From assembly GCF_001424645.1 (NCBI RefSeq), contig NZ_LMQR01000002.1, positions 124,179-188,178 on the forward strand: 64,000 bases of DNA, given 5' to 3'. This stretch comes from Frigoribacterium sp. Leaf415. GTDB taxonomy: Bacteria; Actinomycetota; Actinomycetes; Actinomycetales; Microbacteriaceae. The position numbers were made by a program, and so were the translations under genes. Below the pieces are notes generated by a model. The model was given only the letters and a program-made list of their open reading frames with translations, ran no database searches and was not told the DNA's origin. Below are positions 35,105 to 43,367 of the stretch, piece by piece; the stretch's first letter is position 1, and the number at the start of each line of letters is the position of its first letter.

Positions 35105-35788
35105 ATGAGGAGCACGACCATCAGGGGCACGACCGCGAAGCGGAGGGCGACGATCACGGGGGCGACGGCCTGCCTGGTGCTGGCCCTGACGGCGGGCTGC
35201 GCGAGCGGTCCCGGCGAGGCGACGCCCGATCCTTCGAGCCCCGGCTCGTCGGCGCCGTCCTCGCCCGCGCCGTCGGACACCTCCACGCCCACTCCGACCG
35301 AGGCCCCCGGGCCGATCGCCCTGCCCACCGACTGCACCGACGTCGTCGACCAGGCGACCTACGCCGCGACCTTCGGCGACATCCCGCTCAACCCCGTCGA
35401 GTTCGGCGGCTCGGGCACCACGTCGGGCGTGGTCACGCCGACCGAACCGCCCACGGGGGCCGGCGCGATCGAGATCGTCGGGGCCGCGAACGAACTGAGC
35501 TGCCTGTGGCGTGACCCCCGAGGCGACGTCTCGGGCATCTCGGTGACCATGGCGCACCTCGACCCCGCGGCCTCGGGCCCGGCCTTCGACGGGCTCGCCT
35601 CGGCCGGCTTCACGTGCACGACCGTCCACGAGGGCCGCAGCTGCCAGCTCGTGACGTCCGATCCGCAGTACCCGGTCGACCGCACGCAGACCTACTGGGC
35701 CCGGGACGACGTCGTCGTCACGGTCGATCAGACGAACGTGCCGACGGACGACCTGATCGGCTCGATCGCGACGCGCCTCTGGGGCTGA
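35105..35788 (+). CDS. Lipoprotein, unknown function
   Basis: A 227-residue exported protein with a lipobox: a hydrophobic segment at about residues 17-32 ends in LTAGCAS, where the Cys (about residue 36) would be lipidated. A Ser/Pro/Thr linker (about 42-70) leads to a globular domain with four cysteines (in PTDCTDVV, LSCLWRD, FTCTTV, RSCQLV) that could form two disulfides. I do not recognise the family. AGGAAGG lies 8 nt before the ATG. It follows the Ltp gene by 131 bp. Confidence 0.8.
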   Translation: MRSTTIRGTTAKRRATITGATACLVLALTAGCASGPGEATPDPSSPGSSAPSSPAPSDTSTPTPTEAPGPIALPTDCTDVVDQATYAATFGDIPLNPVEFGGSGTTSGVVTPTEPPTGAGAIEIVGAANELSCLWRDPRGDVSGISVTMAHLDPAASGPAFDGLASAGFTCTTVHEGRSCQLVTSDPQYPVDRTQTYWARDDVVVTVDQTNVPTDDLIGSIATRLWG

Positions 35789-35811
35789 ATGCGCGCCTCC
35801 TGCCGTCGTCA

Positions 35812-35875
35812 GACCCCAGGAAACGGCCGAGACCCCCGTGCGCGCACGGGGGTCTCGGTGACTTCCTGGGGTCTC
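35812..35875. terminator. Palindrome family A, copy 4, between convergent genes
   Basis: A long near-perfect palindrome with GACCCC outer arms and the central arms GAGACCCCCGTGCG and CGCACGGGGGTCTC. It lies between the stops of the lipoprotein gene and the convergent acetamidase gene. Confidence 0.78.
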
Positions 35876-35879
35876 GCGC

Positions 35880-36902
35880 TCAGAGCACGCTCTTCGGCAC
35901 GCGGTGCAGCGTGACCGCGCCGACGGCGTCGAACGGGTGCAGCGGGTCGGGGGCGACCGAGCCGGTCGGGCCGCCGAGCCGCGAGTGCCCCACGGCACTG
36001 AGCACCGCGTAGGCGTCACCGCGCGACCAGCCGTGGTCGTCGACGAGGAACGAGAACGCGTCCTCGTAGCCGCGGCGGATGCTCTCCTGCACCGGGTCGC
36101 CGAGGCCGACGAAGATCCAGTCGTCGGTGGTCTCGATGCGCGGCGCCCGCAAGCCGAGGCCCGGCACCAGGTCGACCGAGACGACCGCCGTGCCCTCGGC
36201 CTCGATCGCCACGAACGACGACTCGCCCTCGGCCATGATCGCGTGCACGTCGCCGATCGACAGGTACGCGCCCTCGACCATGACCGGCAGGTAGACCGTC
36301 GAGCCGACCGTGTTCTCGGTGACGTCCATGTTGCCGCCCTGGGCGTACGCGGGCATGATCGTCGAGTTCTCGCCCTCGGCGGGCGCCGTGCCCATGCAGC
36401 CGATCATCGGCCGCGCCTCGAACACGTGCCGATCCGTGACGTGCACCCCGTCGGAGTCGATCGGCACGCGGCGGGTGAACATCTCGTCGCCCATCACGTG
36501 CTGCAGGGCTCCGGACCCGGGCAGGCTGACCGACCAGCCGTGCTCGATCAGTCGGATCTCGTGCACCGTCACGGCGAGCGCGTCGCCCGGCTTGGCACCC
36601 TCGACGTACACCGGCCCGGTGACGGGGTTGATCGGCACGGACAGCTTCGCCAGGTCGTGGTGCCGGTGCAGCTCGGCGTAGACGGCGTCGCTCGTCTCGA
36701 ATCCGATGCGTTCACCCGTGCCGGGTTCGATGCGCAGGGCCGGCTCCACCGTGGCAGTGAAGCCGGGGCGACCGTGCTCCTTGCCGAGGAAGTGGTCGAT
36801 CCCGTCGTGCCGTGGCCCCGAGGAGGCGCGGGTCGGCTCCCCGACGGAGGCGCCGGCCCCCGGGCCGGTCCCGTCGGCGCCGGCAGCGTCCCCGGAACTC
36901 AT
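35880..36902 (-). CDS. Acetamidase/formamidase family protein
   Basis: A 340-residue member of the FmdA/AmdA family of amide hydrolases, which release ammonia from small amides. Characteristic parts are the early GDALAVTVHEIRL, MIGCMGTAPAEGE, GGNMDVTENTVGSTVYLPV and GDVHAIMAEGES (with the metal-binding Asp/His/Glu). N-terminal 30 residues are Gly/Ala/Ser-rich and carry one reverse GGAGGCGCGG word. Its ATG overlaps the stop of the upstream permease gene by ATGA, so permease and amidase act together; a likely pathway is uptake and hydrolysis of an amide or amide-bearing amino acid derivative. Confidence 0.92.
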   Translation of the reverse strand: MSSGDAAGADGTGPGAGASVGEPTRASSGPRHDGIDHFLGKEHGRPGFTATVEPALRIEPGTGERIGFETSDAVYAELHRHHDLAKLSVPINPVTGPVYVEGAKPGDALAVTVHEIRLIEHGWSVSLPGSGALQHVMGDEMFTRRVPIDSDGVHVTDRHVFEARPMIGCMGTAPAEGENSTIMPAYAQGGNMDVTENTVGSTVYLPVMVEGAYLSIGDVHAIMAEGESSFVAIEAEGTAVVSVDLVPGLGLRAPRIETTDDWIFVGLGDPVQESIRRGYEDAFSFLVDDHGWSRGDAYAVLSAVGHSRLGGPTGSVAPDPLHPFDAVGAVTLHRVPKSVL

Positions 36903-38353
36903 GCGTCGTGCCGTTCGGAGTCGGTGGCGGGGGTGGACGCGACCGCGGAGTCGTCCGCGCCCTGCCCGAGGGTCGGCGCCGCGCCTCCTCGGCTGCGGTA
37001 GTAGAGGAACACGCCCGCACCGAGGACCAGCCAGATCACGCCGCCGATCTTGGCCTCGGGCGCGGCGTTGACCAGCACGTAGCCGATGATCAGGAACCCG
37101 ACCACGGGCACGACGAGGTGCAGCAGCCAGTTGCGCGACTTCTTCTTCACGACGTAGTGCACGACGACCGACACGTGCAGCAGCATGAAGCCGAAGAGGG
37201 CCCCGAAGTTGACCAGCGAGGCGATCACGTTGATCTGTCCGACGAAGAACAGCACGAGCACGGCCGAGAGCGCCGACACGACGAGGATCGCGGCCTGCGG
37301 CACCTGACGCGTGTTGATCTTCGACAGGAACGCCGGCAGCTGCTTGTCGCGGCTCATCGAGAAGAGCAGGCGCGAGGTCGCGGCCTGGGCGGCCATCGCG
37401 TTGGCGATGCCGACGGCGAGCACGTTGACGACGAAGAACGCCGTCGCCCACCCGCTGTTCGACGCCTCGCGCACGAGGTCGAAGAAGGCGTTGCCGGCCT
37501 CGCCCTCGGGGAACGACTCGCGGCCGCCGGCGAGCGCGCTGGCCAGCCAGGTCTGCAGGATGAAGCAGAACGCCACGATGAACAGGGCGATGATCATCGC
37601 CTTGCCCGCTCCACCACGCTTGCCGGTGCTCTCCTCGGACAGCGTCGAGATGCCGTCGAAGCCGAGGAAGCTGAGCACGGCGATCGACAGCGCCGAGGCG
37701 ATCAGGGGTGCGGTGACCTTGCTCGAGTCCCAGATCGGGTCGGTGGTGAACTCGGCGCCGGGGATCGTGCCGCCGTTGAGCGCGGTCACGGCGATGATGA
37801 CGAAGATCACGATGAAGACGACCTCGATCGCGAGGAACACCCGGTTCATCAGCTTGATCGAGCTGATGCCGAGCAGGTTCACCGCGGTGTTGATCGCGAC
37901 GAAGATCAACGCCCACATCCAGCGGGCGGTGCCGGGGAAGATGCCGATCATCGACTCGGCGGCGAAGACGTAGAGCAGCGTCGGCACGAGCAGGTAGTCG
38001 AGCAGGATGGCCCAGCCGGCGAAGAACCCGGCCACGGGGTGGATGCCCCGCCCGACGTACGAGAACACCGACCCGGCGAGCGGGATCGACTTCGCCATCT
38101 GCGCGTAGGCGAGGGCGGTGAAGATCATCGCGACGAGGCCGACGAGGTAGACCAGCGGCACCATGCCCGACGAGGCGTTGTAGACGGTGCCGAAGATCGC
38201 CCAGGGCGCGATCGGCACCATGAAGATCAGGCCGTAGATCAACAGGTCGACGGTCGAGACCGACCGCTTGAGTTCTTGCTTGTAGCCGTACTGCTCGAGC
38301 TGCTGCTGGTTGCTCAGCTCACCGCCGGAGGCGGCCTTCGTGGGCAGGGACAT
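36899..38353 (-). CDS. APC family amino acid/amine permease
   Basis: A 484-residue transporter with about twelve hydrophobic segments. The consensus APC start is KRSVSTVDLLIYGLIFMVPIAPWAIFGTV, with the unwound helix-1 region, GFDGISTLSEES in helix 6, and ATSRLLFSMSRDKQLP between helices 8 and 9. It belongs with the putrescine/amino acid branch. GAGAGAG lies 7 nt before the ATG. It is the first gene of a two-gene operon with the acetamidase. Upstream is a very G-rich stretch of the plus strand (38375-38445). Confidence 0.9.
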   Translation of the reverse strand: MSLPTKAASGGELSNQQQLEQYGYKQELKRSVSTVDLLIYGLIFMVPIAPWAIFGTVYNASSGMVPLVYLVGLVAMIFTALAYAQMAKSIPLAGSVFSYVGRGIHPVAGFFAGWAILLDYLLVPTLLYVFAAESMIGIFPGTARWMWALIFVAINTAVNLLGISSIKLMNRVFLAIEVVFIVIFVIIAVTALNGGTIPGAEFTTDPIWDSSKVTAPLIASALSIAVLSFLGFDGISTLSEESTGKRGGAGKAMIIALFIVAFCFILQTWLASALAGGRESFPEGEAGNAFFDLVREASNSGWATAFFVVNVLAVGIANAMAAQAATSRLLFSMSRDKQLPAFLSKINTRQVPQAAILVVSALSAVLVLFFVGQINVIASLVNFGALFGFMLLHVSVVVHYVVKKKSRNWLLHLVVPVVGFLIIGYVLVNAAPEAKIGGVIWLVLGAGVFLYYRSRGGAAPTLGQGADDSAVASTPATDSERHDA

Positions 38354-38374
38354 GGTGTGCTCTCTCGCTCGGGT

Positions 38375-38445
38375 GGGGATCGGGTCGGTGCGGTGGGGTG
38401 TGCGGTGGGGGTGCGGCGGGGTGGGGATCGGGAGGCGCGGGTCGC
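38375..38445 (+). other. G-run-rich stretch upstream of the APC permease
   Basis: The plus strand has at least five runs of four or five G separated by short spacers in about 60 bp, an arrangement able to form a G-quadruplex. On the coding side of the permease gene this is a C-rich template region just upstream of the start. Two GGAGGCGCGG words follow at 38432 and 38456. Confidence 0.5.
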
Positions 38446-38474
38446 GCCGGTTCAGGAGGCGCGGCCCGCGCCGG

Positions 38475-39401
38475 TCAGGAGGCTCGCGCGACGTCGCGCC
38501 GCTCGTCGTGCGCCGTCAGGAAGGGTGCGACGACGGCCCGGAACTCCTCGGGCTGCTCGAGGTGCGAGCAGTGGCTGGCGCCGGCGAACACGTGCGAGCG
38601 GACGTCGGCGATGCCGTCGACGAACGGCTGCCAGGTGGCGGGCGTCGCCTCGTCGAACTCGCCGGCGACGACGAGGGTCGGCGCGACGATCGACGGCAGG
38701 CGGTCGACGATCGTCCAGTCGCGCATCGTGCCGATGACGTGGAACTCGTTCGGCCCGTTCATCGTGTGGTAGACGGTCGGCTCGGCCTCCATCTGCTCCT
38801 CGCTGTCGACGAAGTCCTGCGGCATGGGCACCACGCGGCAGACGTGACGCTCGTAGAACACCTGGGTGGCGGCGAGGTACTCGGGGTCGGTGGTCGTGCC
38901 GTCCGCCTCGTGCCGGGCCAGCGCCTCCTGGGTGTCGGTCGGCAGCTGGTCGCGCAGCTCGCCGGCGCCCTCGACCCAGAGCTGCATGGAGGCGGGCGAG
39001 TTGCAGATCGCCAGGCTCGCGAGCCCGTCCGGCGCCGTCACGGCGATCTCGGCGCCGAGCATGCCGCCCCACGACTGGCCGAGCAGGTGGTACCGCTCGA
39101 GGCCGAGGTGCGCGACGAGGGCCTCGAACTCGGCGACGAACAGGCTCGGCTGCCAGAAGTCGACCGGGGCGTCGGGCAGGTGGGTGCTGCGACCGCAGCC
39201 GAGCTGGTCGTAGTGCACGACCGTGCGACCGGTCTCGTCGGCCAGGGCACCGAGGTTGCGCAGGTAGTCGTGGGCCATCCCCGGGCCGCCGTGCACCACG
39301 ACGAGGGGCAGCGCACCCTCGCGCGGCTCGTCGGGCGTGGTGACCCGGTACCAGGTCTCGGCGTCGTGGAAGGGGGCGGTGCCGGTGGTGATCGTGGACA
39401 T
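38475..39401 (-). CDS. Proline iminopeptidase-family alpha/beta hydrolase
   Basis: A 308-residue S33-type alpha/beta hydrolase. The oxyanion motif HGGPG (residues 37-41), the nucleophile Ser110 in GQSWGG, the acid in GEFDEATP, and the His in GASHCSHLEQ complete the triad. Family members remove N-terminal proline or hydrolyse amino acid amides. ATG 39401 gives the homologous start; ATG 39413, four codons upstream, is possible. It is divergent from a GntR regulator and shares a palindromic site with it. The neighbouring permease and amidase, on the same strand, suggest one amide-using pathway. Confidence 0.9.
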   Translation of the reverse strand: MSTITTGTAPFHDAETWYRVTTPDEPREGALPLVVVHGGPGMAHDYLRNLGALADETGRTVVHYDQLGCGRSTHLPDAPVDFWQPSLFVAEFEALVAHLGLERYHLLGQSWGGMLGAEIAVTAPDGLASLAICNSPASMQLWVEGAGELRDQLPTDTQEALARHEADGTTTDPEYLAATQVFYERHVCRVVPMPQDFVDSEEQMEAEPTVYHTMNGPNEFHVIGTMRDWTIVDRLPSIVAPTLVVAGEFDEATPATWQPFVDGIADVRSHVFAGASHCSHLEQPEEFRAVVAPFLTAHDERRDVARAS

Positions 39402-39423
39402 GCGGGTGAGCATGCACCCGGCT

Positions 39424-39444
39424 AAGGTCTCGCGACAAGACCTT
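39424..39444. promoter_or_regulatory. 21-bp palindrome, probable GntR operator
   Basis: The arms AAGGTCT and AGACCTT are perfect inverted repeats around a 7-bp spacer. The site lies in the divergent region between the hydrolase (minus) and GntR (plus) genes, close to the hydrolase start. FCD-type GntR proteins bind such short palindromes, so autoregulation and control of the hydrolase are likely. Confidence 0.6.
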
Positions 39445-39528
39445 TCGCGATGCCTTAATCTGCTCGTAACACGACGAGACCTCGAGTGCTCCGCGCACGA
39501 CGGGTCGGCGAACCGGAACGGGGACGCG

Positions 39529-40335
39529 ATGGGCCAGGACGAGAGCCGAGGAGGCGCGGGCGGCGCACGCTCGGACGTCGCGGTCGACGGCGCCCTCGGT
39601 GGTGCCCTCGGGGCCCCTCTCGCCCCGACGACCCGGGTCGACGACCTCACCGACCGCCTCGTCACCGCCATCACGATCGGCGAGTACCTGCCCGGCTCGC
39701 GCCTCCCCCCGGAGCGCGACCTCGCCGCCTCGCTGCGGGTCGGCCGCATGACCGTGCGGGCCGCCCTGGCCCGGCTCGTCGAGCAGGGCTTGATCGTGAC
39801 GCAACGCGGGCGCGGCGGCGGCTCGTTCGTCCAGGCGCCGGCACCGGGGTCGGGCACCGACGTCGTGCGCCGCACGCTCGCCGCACGCTGGTCCGACCTG
39901 CGCGACACGAGCGAGGCGATCAGCCGTCTGCACGGCGTCGTCGCCGAAGCGGCAGCCGAGAACCGCACCGCGACCGACGTCGACCGGTTGCACGACCGAC
40001 TCGAGGGCTACCGCGACGCCGCGTCGGGGCTCGCGTCGCAGAAAGCCGACGAGGCCCTGCACGTCGCGATCGCCGAGGCCGCCGGCAACGCGACGCTGCG
40101 CGGCGTGCTGTTCGACCTCGAGGCCCGGGTGAGCATCTCGGCACCGGCGCACCTCTGGGGCGGGCCGGACGGCATGCGCGAGATGGAGCTGCGCGCCCTC
40201 GCCGACCACGAGGCGCTCGTCGCCGCGATCTGTGACGGGCGCGCGGCGGACGCCGCGGCCATCGCGCGCGAGCACGTCAAGATCGACCTCGAGCTGCTCG
40301 AGCGCGAACTCGGCCGCACCGACGCGACCGGCTGA
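39529..40335 (+). CDS. GntR family regulator, FCD type
   Basis: A 268-residue regulator. An Ala/Gly-rich leader (residues 1-30) precedes the winged helix (about 38-105, with GEYLPGSRLPPERDLAASLRVG and TVRAALARLVEQGLI), and an FCD ligand domain follows, with metal-binding residues expected in DEALHVAIAEAAGN and ADHEALVAAI. FCD regulators sense organic acids, amino acids or related ligands. It is divergent from the iminopeptidase-like hydrolase. Start ATG 39529 has GGAACGGGG upstream. One GGAGGCGCGG word falls in the leader. Confidence 0.92.
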   Translation: MGQDESRGGAGGARSDVAVDGALGGALGAPLAPTTRVDDLTDRLVTAITIGEYLPGSRLPPERDLAASLRVGRMTVRAALARLVEQGLIVTQRGRGGGSFVQAPAPGSGTDVVRRTLAARWSDLRDTSEAISRLHGVVAEAAAENRTATDVDRLHDRLEGYRDAASGLASQKADEALHVAIAEAAGNATLRGVLFDLEARVSISAPAHLWGGPDGMREMELRALADHEALVAAICDGRAADAAAIAREHVKIDLELLERELGRTDATG

Positions 40336-40375
40336 AGCCTGCCCTGGCGGCCGACCCGCGCCTCCTGAGCCCTCG

Positions 40376-40439
40376 GACCCCAGGAACTCGCCGAGACCCC
40401 CTCGCGCGCACGGGGGTCTCGGCGAGTTCCCGGGGTCTC
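40376..40439. terminator. Palindrome family A, copy 5, after the GntR gene
   Basis: Near-perfect palindrome with arms GACCCCAGGAACTCGCCGAG and CTCGGCGAGTTCCCGGGGTC. It lies 41 bp after the GntR stop and 44 bp before the glucosidase start, the only family A copy between two plus-strand genes. Confidence 0.76.
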
Positions 40440-40482
40440 GGCGTGACGGCGCGGCCGAGGCCGGCCGTGACAGGCTGGGCGG

Positions 40483-42213
40483 GTGAGCGACTCGACGACG
40501 AACGACACCGGCCCCACGACCGCCCCGCCCGCCTGGTGGACGACCGCGACGGTCTACCAGATCTACCCGCGCAGCTTCGCGGACTCGAACGGCGACGGGG
40601 TGGGCGACCTCGGCGGCATCCGGCGGCGACTCGGTCACCTGCACGATCTCGGGGTCGACGTGATCTGGCTGTCGCCGATCTACCGGTCTCCGCAGGCCGA
40701 CAACGGCTACGACATCAGCGACTACGACGACGTCGACCCGCTGTTCGGCACGCTCGAGGAGTTCGACGCCCTGACGGACGAGGTGCACGCGCTCGGCATG
40801 AAGCTGGTCATGGACCTCGTCGTCAACCACACGAGCGACGAGCACCCGTGGTTCGTCGAGGCCCGGTCGTCGCGCGACGCCCCGAAGCGCGACTGGTACC
40901 TCTGGCGCGACCCGCTGCCGTCCGGCGAGGGGACGGACGCCGCGGGCACTCCCGGCGCCGGCACCCACCCGACCGCGTGGCGCAGCGCGTTCAGCGGCCC
41001 GGCCTGGACCCTCGACGAGCGCACCGGCCAGTACTACCTGCACATGTTCGCGTCGAAGCAGCCCGACCTCAACTGGGAGAACCCCGACCTGCGCCGGGCG
41101 GTGTTCGACATGATGAACCGCTGGCTCGACCGGGGCGTCGACGGCTTCCGCATGGACGTGATCAACCACATCGCCAAAGAGCCCTCGTCGCTGGCGCCCG
41201 GCGCGTCGCACTTCGTCATGGGCGGGCAGATCCACGACCATCTGCGCGAGATGCACCGCGAGGTCTTCGCGCACCGCACCGACCGCGAGCTGATCACGGT
41301 GGGCGAGATGCCGGGCGTGACGGTCGACGACGCCCGGCTGTTCACGGCCGCCGACCGGCACGAGCTCGACATGGTGTTCCAGTTCGAGCACGTCGGCCTC
41401 GACCACGGGCCGGACTCGAAGTTCGACAACCTCCCGTTCGACCTCGTGGCCCTCAAGCGCTCGCTGTCGCGCTGGCAGGACGGTCTCGCCGACCAGGGCT
41501 GGAACAGCCTCTACCTCGGCAACCACGACCAGCCGCGGTCGGTTTCGCGCTTCGGCGGCGACGACCGGTACCGGTTCGAGTCGGCGACGTTGCTCGCCAC
41601 CGTGCTGCACCTGCACCGGGGCACGCCGTACGTCTACCAGGGCGACGAGATCGGCATGACGAACGCCGGGTTCACCTCGATCGAGCAGTACCGCGACATC
41701 GAGTCGGTCAACTGGTTCGACGAGTCGGTCGCGGCGGGGGCCGACCGCGAGGCCCTGCTCGAGGCGTTGCGCTTCCGCAGTCGCGACAACGCGCGCACCC
41801 CGGTGCAGTGGTCGGGAGGCGCGGCGGCGGGCTTCAGCACCGGCACCCCGTGGATCGAAGTGGTCGCGAACCACGACACCGTGAACGTCGAGGCCGACCG
41901 AGCGGCGGGCGACCGCTCGGTGTTCGAGCACTACCGCCGCCTGATCGCGTTGCGGCACGAGTCGCCGGTCGTGGCGCTCGGGTCGTTCGAGCTGCTGGCA
42001 CCGGACGACGAGCGGCTGTACGCGTTCACCCGCACGCTCGGTGACGAGCAACTGCTCGTGCTGGCGAACTGGTCGGGCGAGGCGTACGAGCTCGACCCCG
42101 CCCTGCACCCGGCGCTGCGGCGTCGCTCGGTGCCGCAGGTCGTGATCGGCAACGTGCCCGGCGGGGCCGGGCTGACGCTCGCGCCCTGGGAGGTGCGCGT
42201 CCTGCGGTCCTGA
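40483..42213 (+). CDS. GH13 alpha-glucosidase / oligo-1,6-glucosidase
   Basis: A 576-residue retaining glycoside hydrolase of the GH13 alpha-glucosidase subgroup. Region I LVMDLVVNHTSDEH, nucleophile Asp225 in GVDGFRMDVINH, acid/base Glu275 in VGEMPG, and the transition-state Asp349 in LGNHDQPR are intact. QIYPRSFADSNGDGVGDLGGI is the usual start, with a calcium-loop-like DSNGDG. It hydrolyses terminal alpha-1,4 or 1,6 glucosyl bonds of maltose-type oligosaccharides, in the cytoplasm (no signal peptide). GTG start without a clear ribosome site. No sugar transporter adjoins it. Confidence 0.95.
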   Translation: MSDSTTNDTGPTTAPPAWWTTATVYQIYPRSFADSNGDGVGDLGGIRRRLGHLHDLGVDVIWLSPIYRSPQADNGYDISDYDDVDPLFGTLEEFDALTDEVHALGMKLVMDLVVNHTSDEHPWFVEARSSRDAPKRDWYLWRDPLPSGEGTDAAGTPGAGTHPTAWRSAFSGPAWTLDERTGQYYLHMFASKQPDLNWENPDLRRAVFDMMNRWLDRGVDGFRMDVINHIAKEPSSLAPGASHFVMGGQIHDHLREMHREVFAHRTDRELITVGEMPGVTVDDARLFTAADRHELDMVFQFEHVGLDHGPDSKFDNLPFDLVALKRSLSRWQDGLADQGWNSLYLGNHDQPRSVSRFGGDDRYRFESATLLATVLHLHRGTPYVYQGDEIGMTNAGFTSIEQYRDIESVNWFDESVAAGADREALLEALRFRSRDNARTPVQWSGGAAAGFSTGTPWIEVVANHDTVNVEADRAAGDRSVFEHYRRLIALRHESPVVALGSFELLAPDDERLYAFTRTLGDEQLLVLANWSGEAYELDPALHPALRRRSVPQVVIGNVPGGAGLTLAPWEVRVLRS

Positions 42214-42258
42214 CCCGCGCCTCCCCGCGCGCGCTCGCCCCGCCCCTCGCCCTCTCAC

Positions 42259-42431
42259 GTGTGCAAATCGCGACAGCGGAGGCGCGGCGCGCCGCTCAGG
42301 TCGGAAGATGAGCGGCGCGCCGCGCTCCCCTCGTCGGGTTCGGCGCGCTGCACGGGGCGCGAGCGGTCGGGTTCGGCACGCCGCACGGGGCGCGGGCGGT
42401 CGGGTTCGGCACGCCGCACGGGGCCCGAGCC
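42259..42431 (+). repeat. Composite element copy 3: 88-bp core plus three 33-bp repeats
   Basis: Plus-strand orientation. Core from GTGTGCAAATCGCGAC (42259) to GTCGGGTTCGGCGC (42333-42346), 88 bp, including a perfect 14-bp stem CGGCGCGCCGCTCA/TGAGCGGCGCGCCG. The terminal unit repeats at 42333, 42366 and 42399, exactly 33 bp apart. It lies in the 326-bp gap between the glucosidase and a membrane protein gene. Confidence 0.86.
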
Positions 42432-42446
42432 CCCGACGCGAGCACG

Positions 42447-42476
42447 CGTCGCACCGTCCATGTGCACGGTGCGACG
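42447..42476. repeat. Small palindrome, family D type
   Basis: Arms CGTCGCACCGT and ACGGTGCGACG form an 11-bp perfect stem with an 8-nt loop. It shares the GTCGCACCG core with the inner stem at 17199-17234. It lies upstream of the gene at 42540, so it is not an ordinary terminator of that gene. Confidence 0.65.
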
Positions 42477-42539
42477 TTCATCCGACGCTGCGACTCGTGC
42501 CCCGGACCTCACGCCCCGGACCCCGGTAGCGTCGCCGAA

Positions 42540-43232
42540 GTGAGCGATCCCGACGACGCGCCCGCGCCTCCTGAGAACTCGACCGAGCACGACCCGACCG
42601 GCCCGAGCGACCCCGACCCCGCACCCGCCGAGCTCCCGCACGGCTGGGTGCGCATCGGCGAGCGCCGCTGGTGGTCGACGTGGGTCGGGGCGACGACGTT
42701 CTTCGTCACCTTCTCGGCACTCCAGGGCGTCAACTTCGTCGCGGGCATCGCCGGGGCGACCGTCCGTTGGGACCTCGCGCTGCTCCTGGGAATCGCGGTC
42801 ACGGTCGGGATCTTCGCCATGATCACGCTGATCCGGAACGCCCTGTCCCCGCAGCCCTGGGTCGACCTCGACTCCGGGCAGCTGCGGGCCGGCACCCGCC
42901 GACCGATCCCTCTGGCCCAGGTCGACCGTGCCGTCCTGACGACGGCGCCCGTCGGCACCGGCGGCCGGGTGGTCGTGCTCCGGCTGACCGCCAAGGAGGC
43001 GCGGGTCGAGTTCATCCTGCGCGACCGGCAGGACGCGACCCTCGACCCGACCTCGACCGCCGTGTTGGCGGAGGCGCTGCGCCGCACCTCCGTCGCCATG
43101 CCGACGTCGATCCACGATCCGAGCGGCCGGTTCGCCCGCTACAACTTCCCCGGCCACATCGGCCGCGACGACGCCGTCGCCCTCGTCGAGCACCCGCCCG
43201 CCGCCGGCGAGCCGTTGCCAGCCGCGTGGTGA
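42540..43232 (+). CDS. Hypothetical membrane protein, 230 residues
   Basis: I do not recognise the family. A Pro/Asp-rich N-terminus (residues 1-36) is followed by WVRIGERRWWSTW, two hydrophobic helices (about 50-74 and 80-101), and a soluble beta-rich C-terminal domain (about 105-230) with DLDSGQLRAGTRRPIPLAQVDRAVL, somewhat like a PH-type domain in actinobacterial membrane proteins. The GTG at 42540 follows TAGCGT by 7 nt, suggesting a leaderless mRNA. Convergent with the SIP gene. Confidence 0.7.
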   Translation: MSDPDDAPAPPENSTEHDPTGPSDPDPAPAELPHGWVRIGERRWWSTWVGATTFFVTFSALQGVNFVAGIAGATVRWDLALLLGIAVTVGIFAMITLIRNALSPQPWVDLDSGQLRAGTRRPIPLAQVDRAVLTTAPVGTGGRVVVLRLTAKEARVEFILRDRQDATLDPTSTAVLAEALRRTSVAMPTSIHDPSGRFARYNFPGHIGRDDAVALVEHPPAAGEPLPAAW

Positions 43233-43280
43233 CCGCGGCCTGGTGACCGGTTCGCCCTCGATCACCCTCGTCCGCGACCA

Positions 43281-43348
43281 CGTCGCACCACCGTCGTGTC
43301 GTCGAACCACGCCGGACGGTGGTTCGACGACACGACCGTGGTGCGACC
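43281..43348. terminator. Palindrome family D, long copy, between convergent genes
   Basis: A very long stem: outer GTCGCACCAC/GTGGTGCGAC and inner TCGTGTCGTCGAACCAC/GTGGTTCGACGACACGA, nearly 28 bp in total. It lies between the membrane protein gene and the convergent SIP gene and probably ends both transcripts. Confidence 0.78.
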
Positions 43349-43367
43349 TCCGAGCAGGTGGCGGCCC

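Noticed and set aside
38452-42258. A 1268-codon open frame on the minus strand across four genes
   Set aside because: It runs antisense to GntR and glucosidase genes with clear motifs; its protein is Arg/Gly/Val-rich with no family signal. Very high GC content removes stops from antisense frames.
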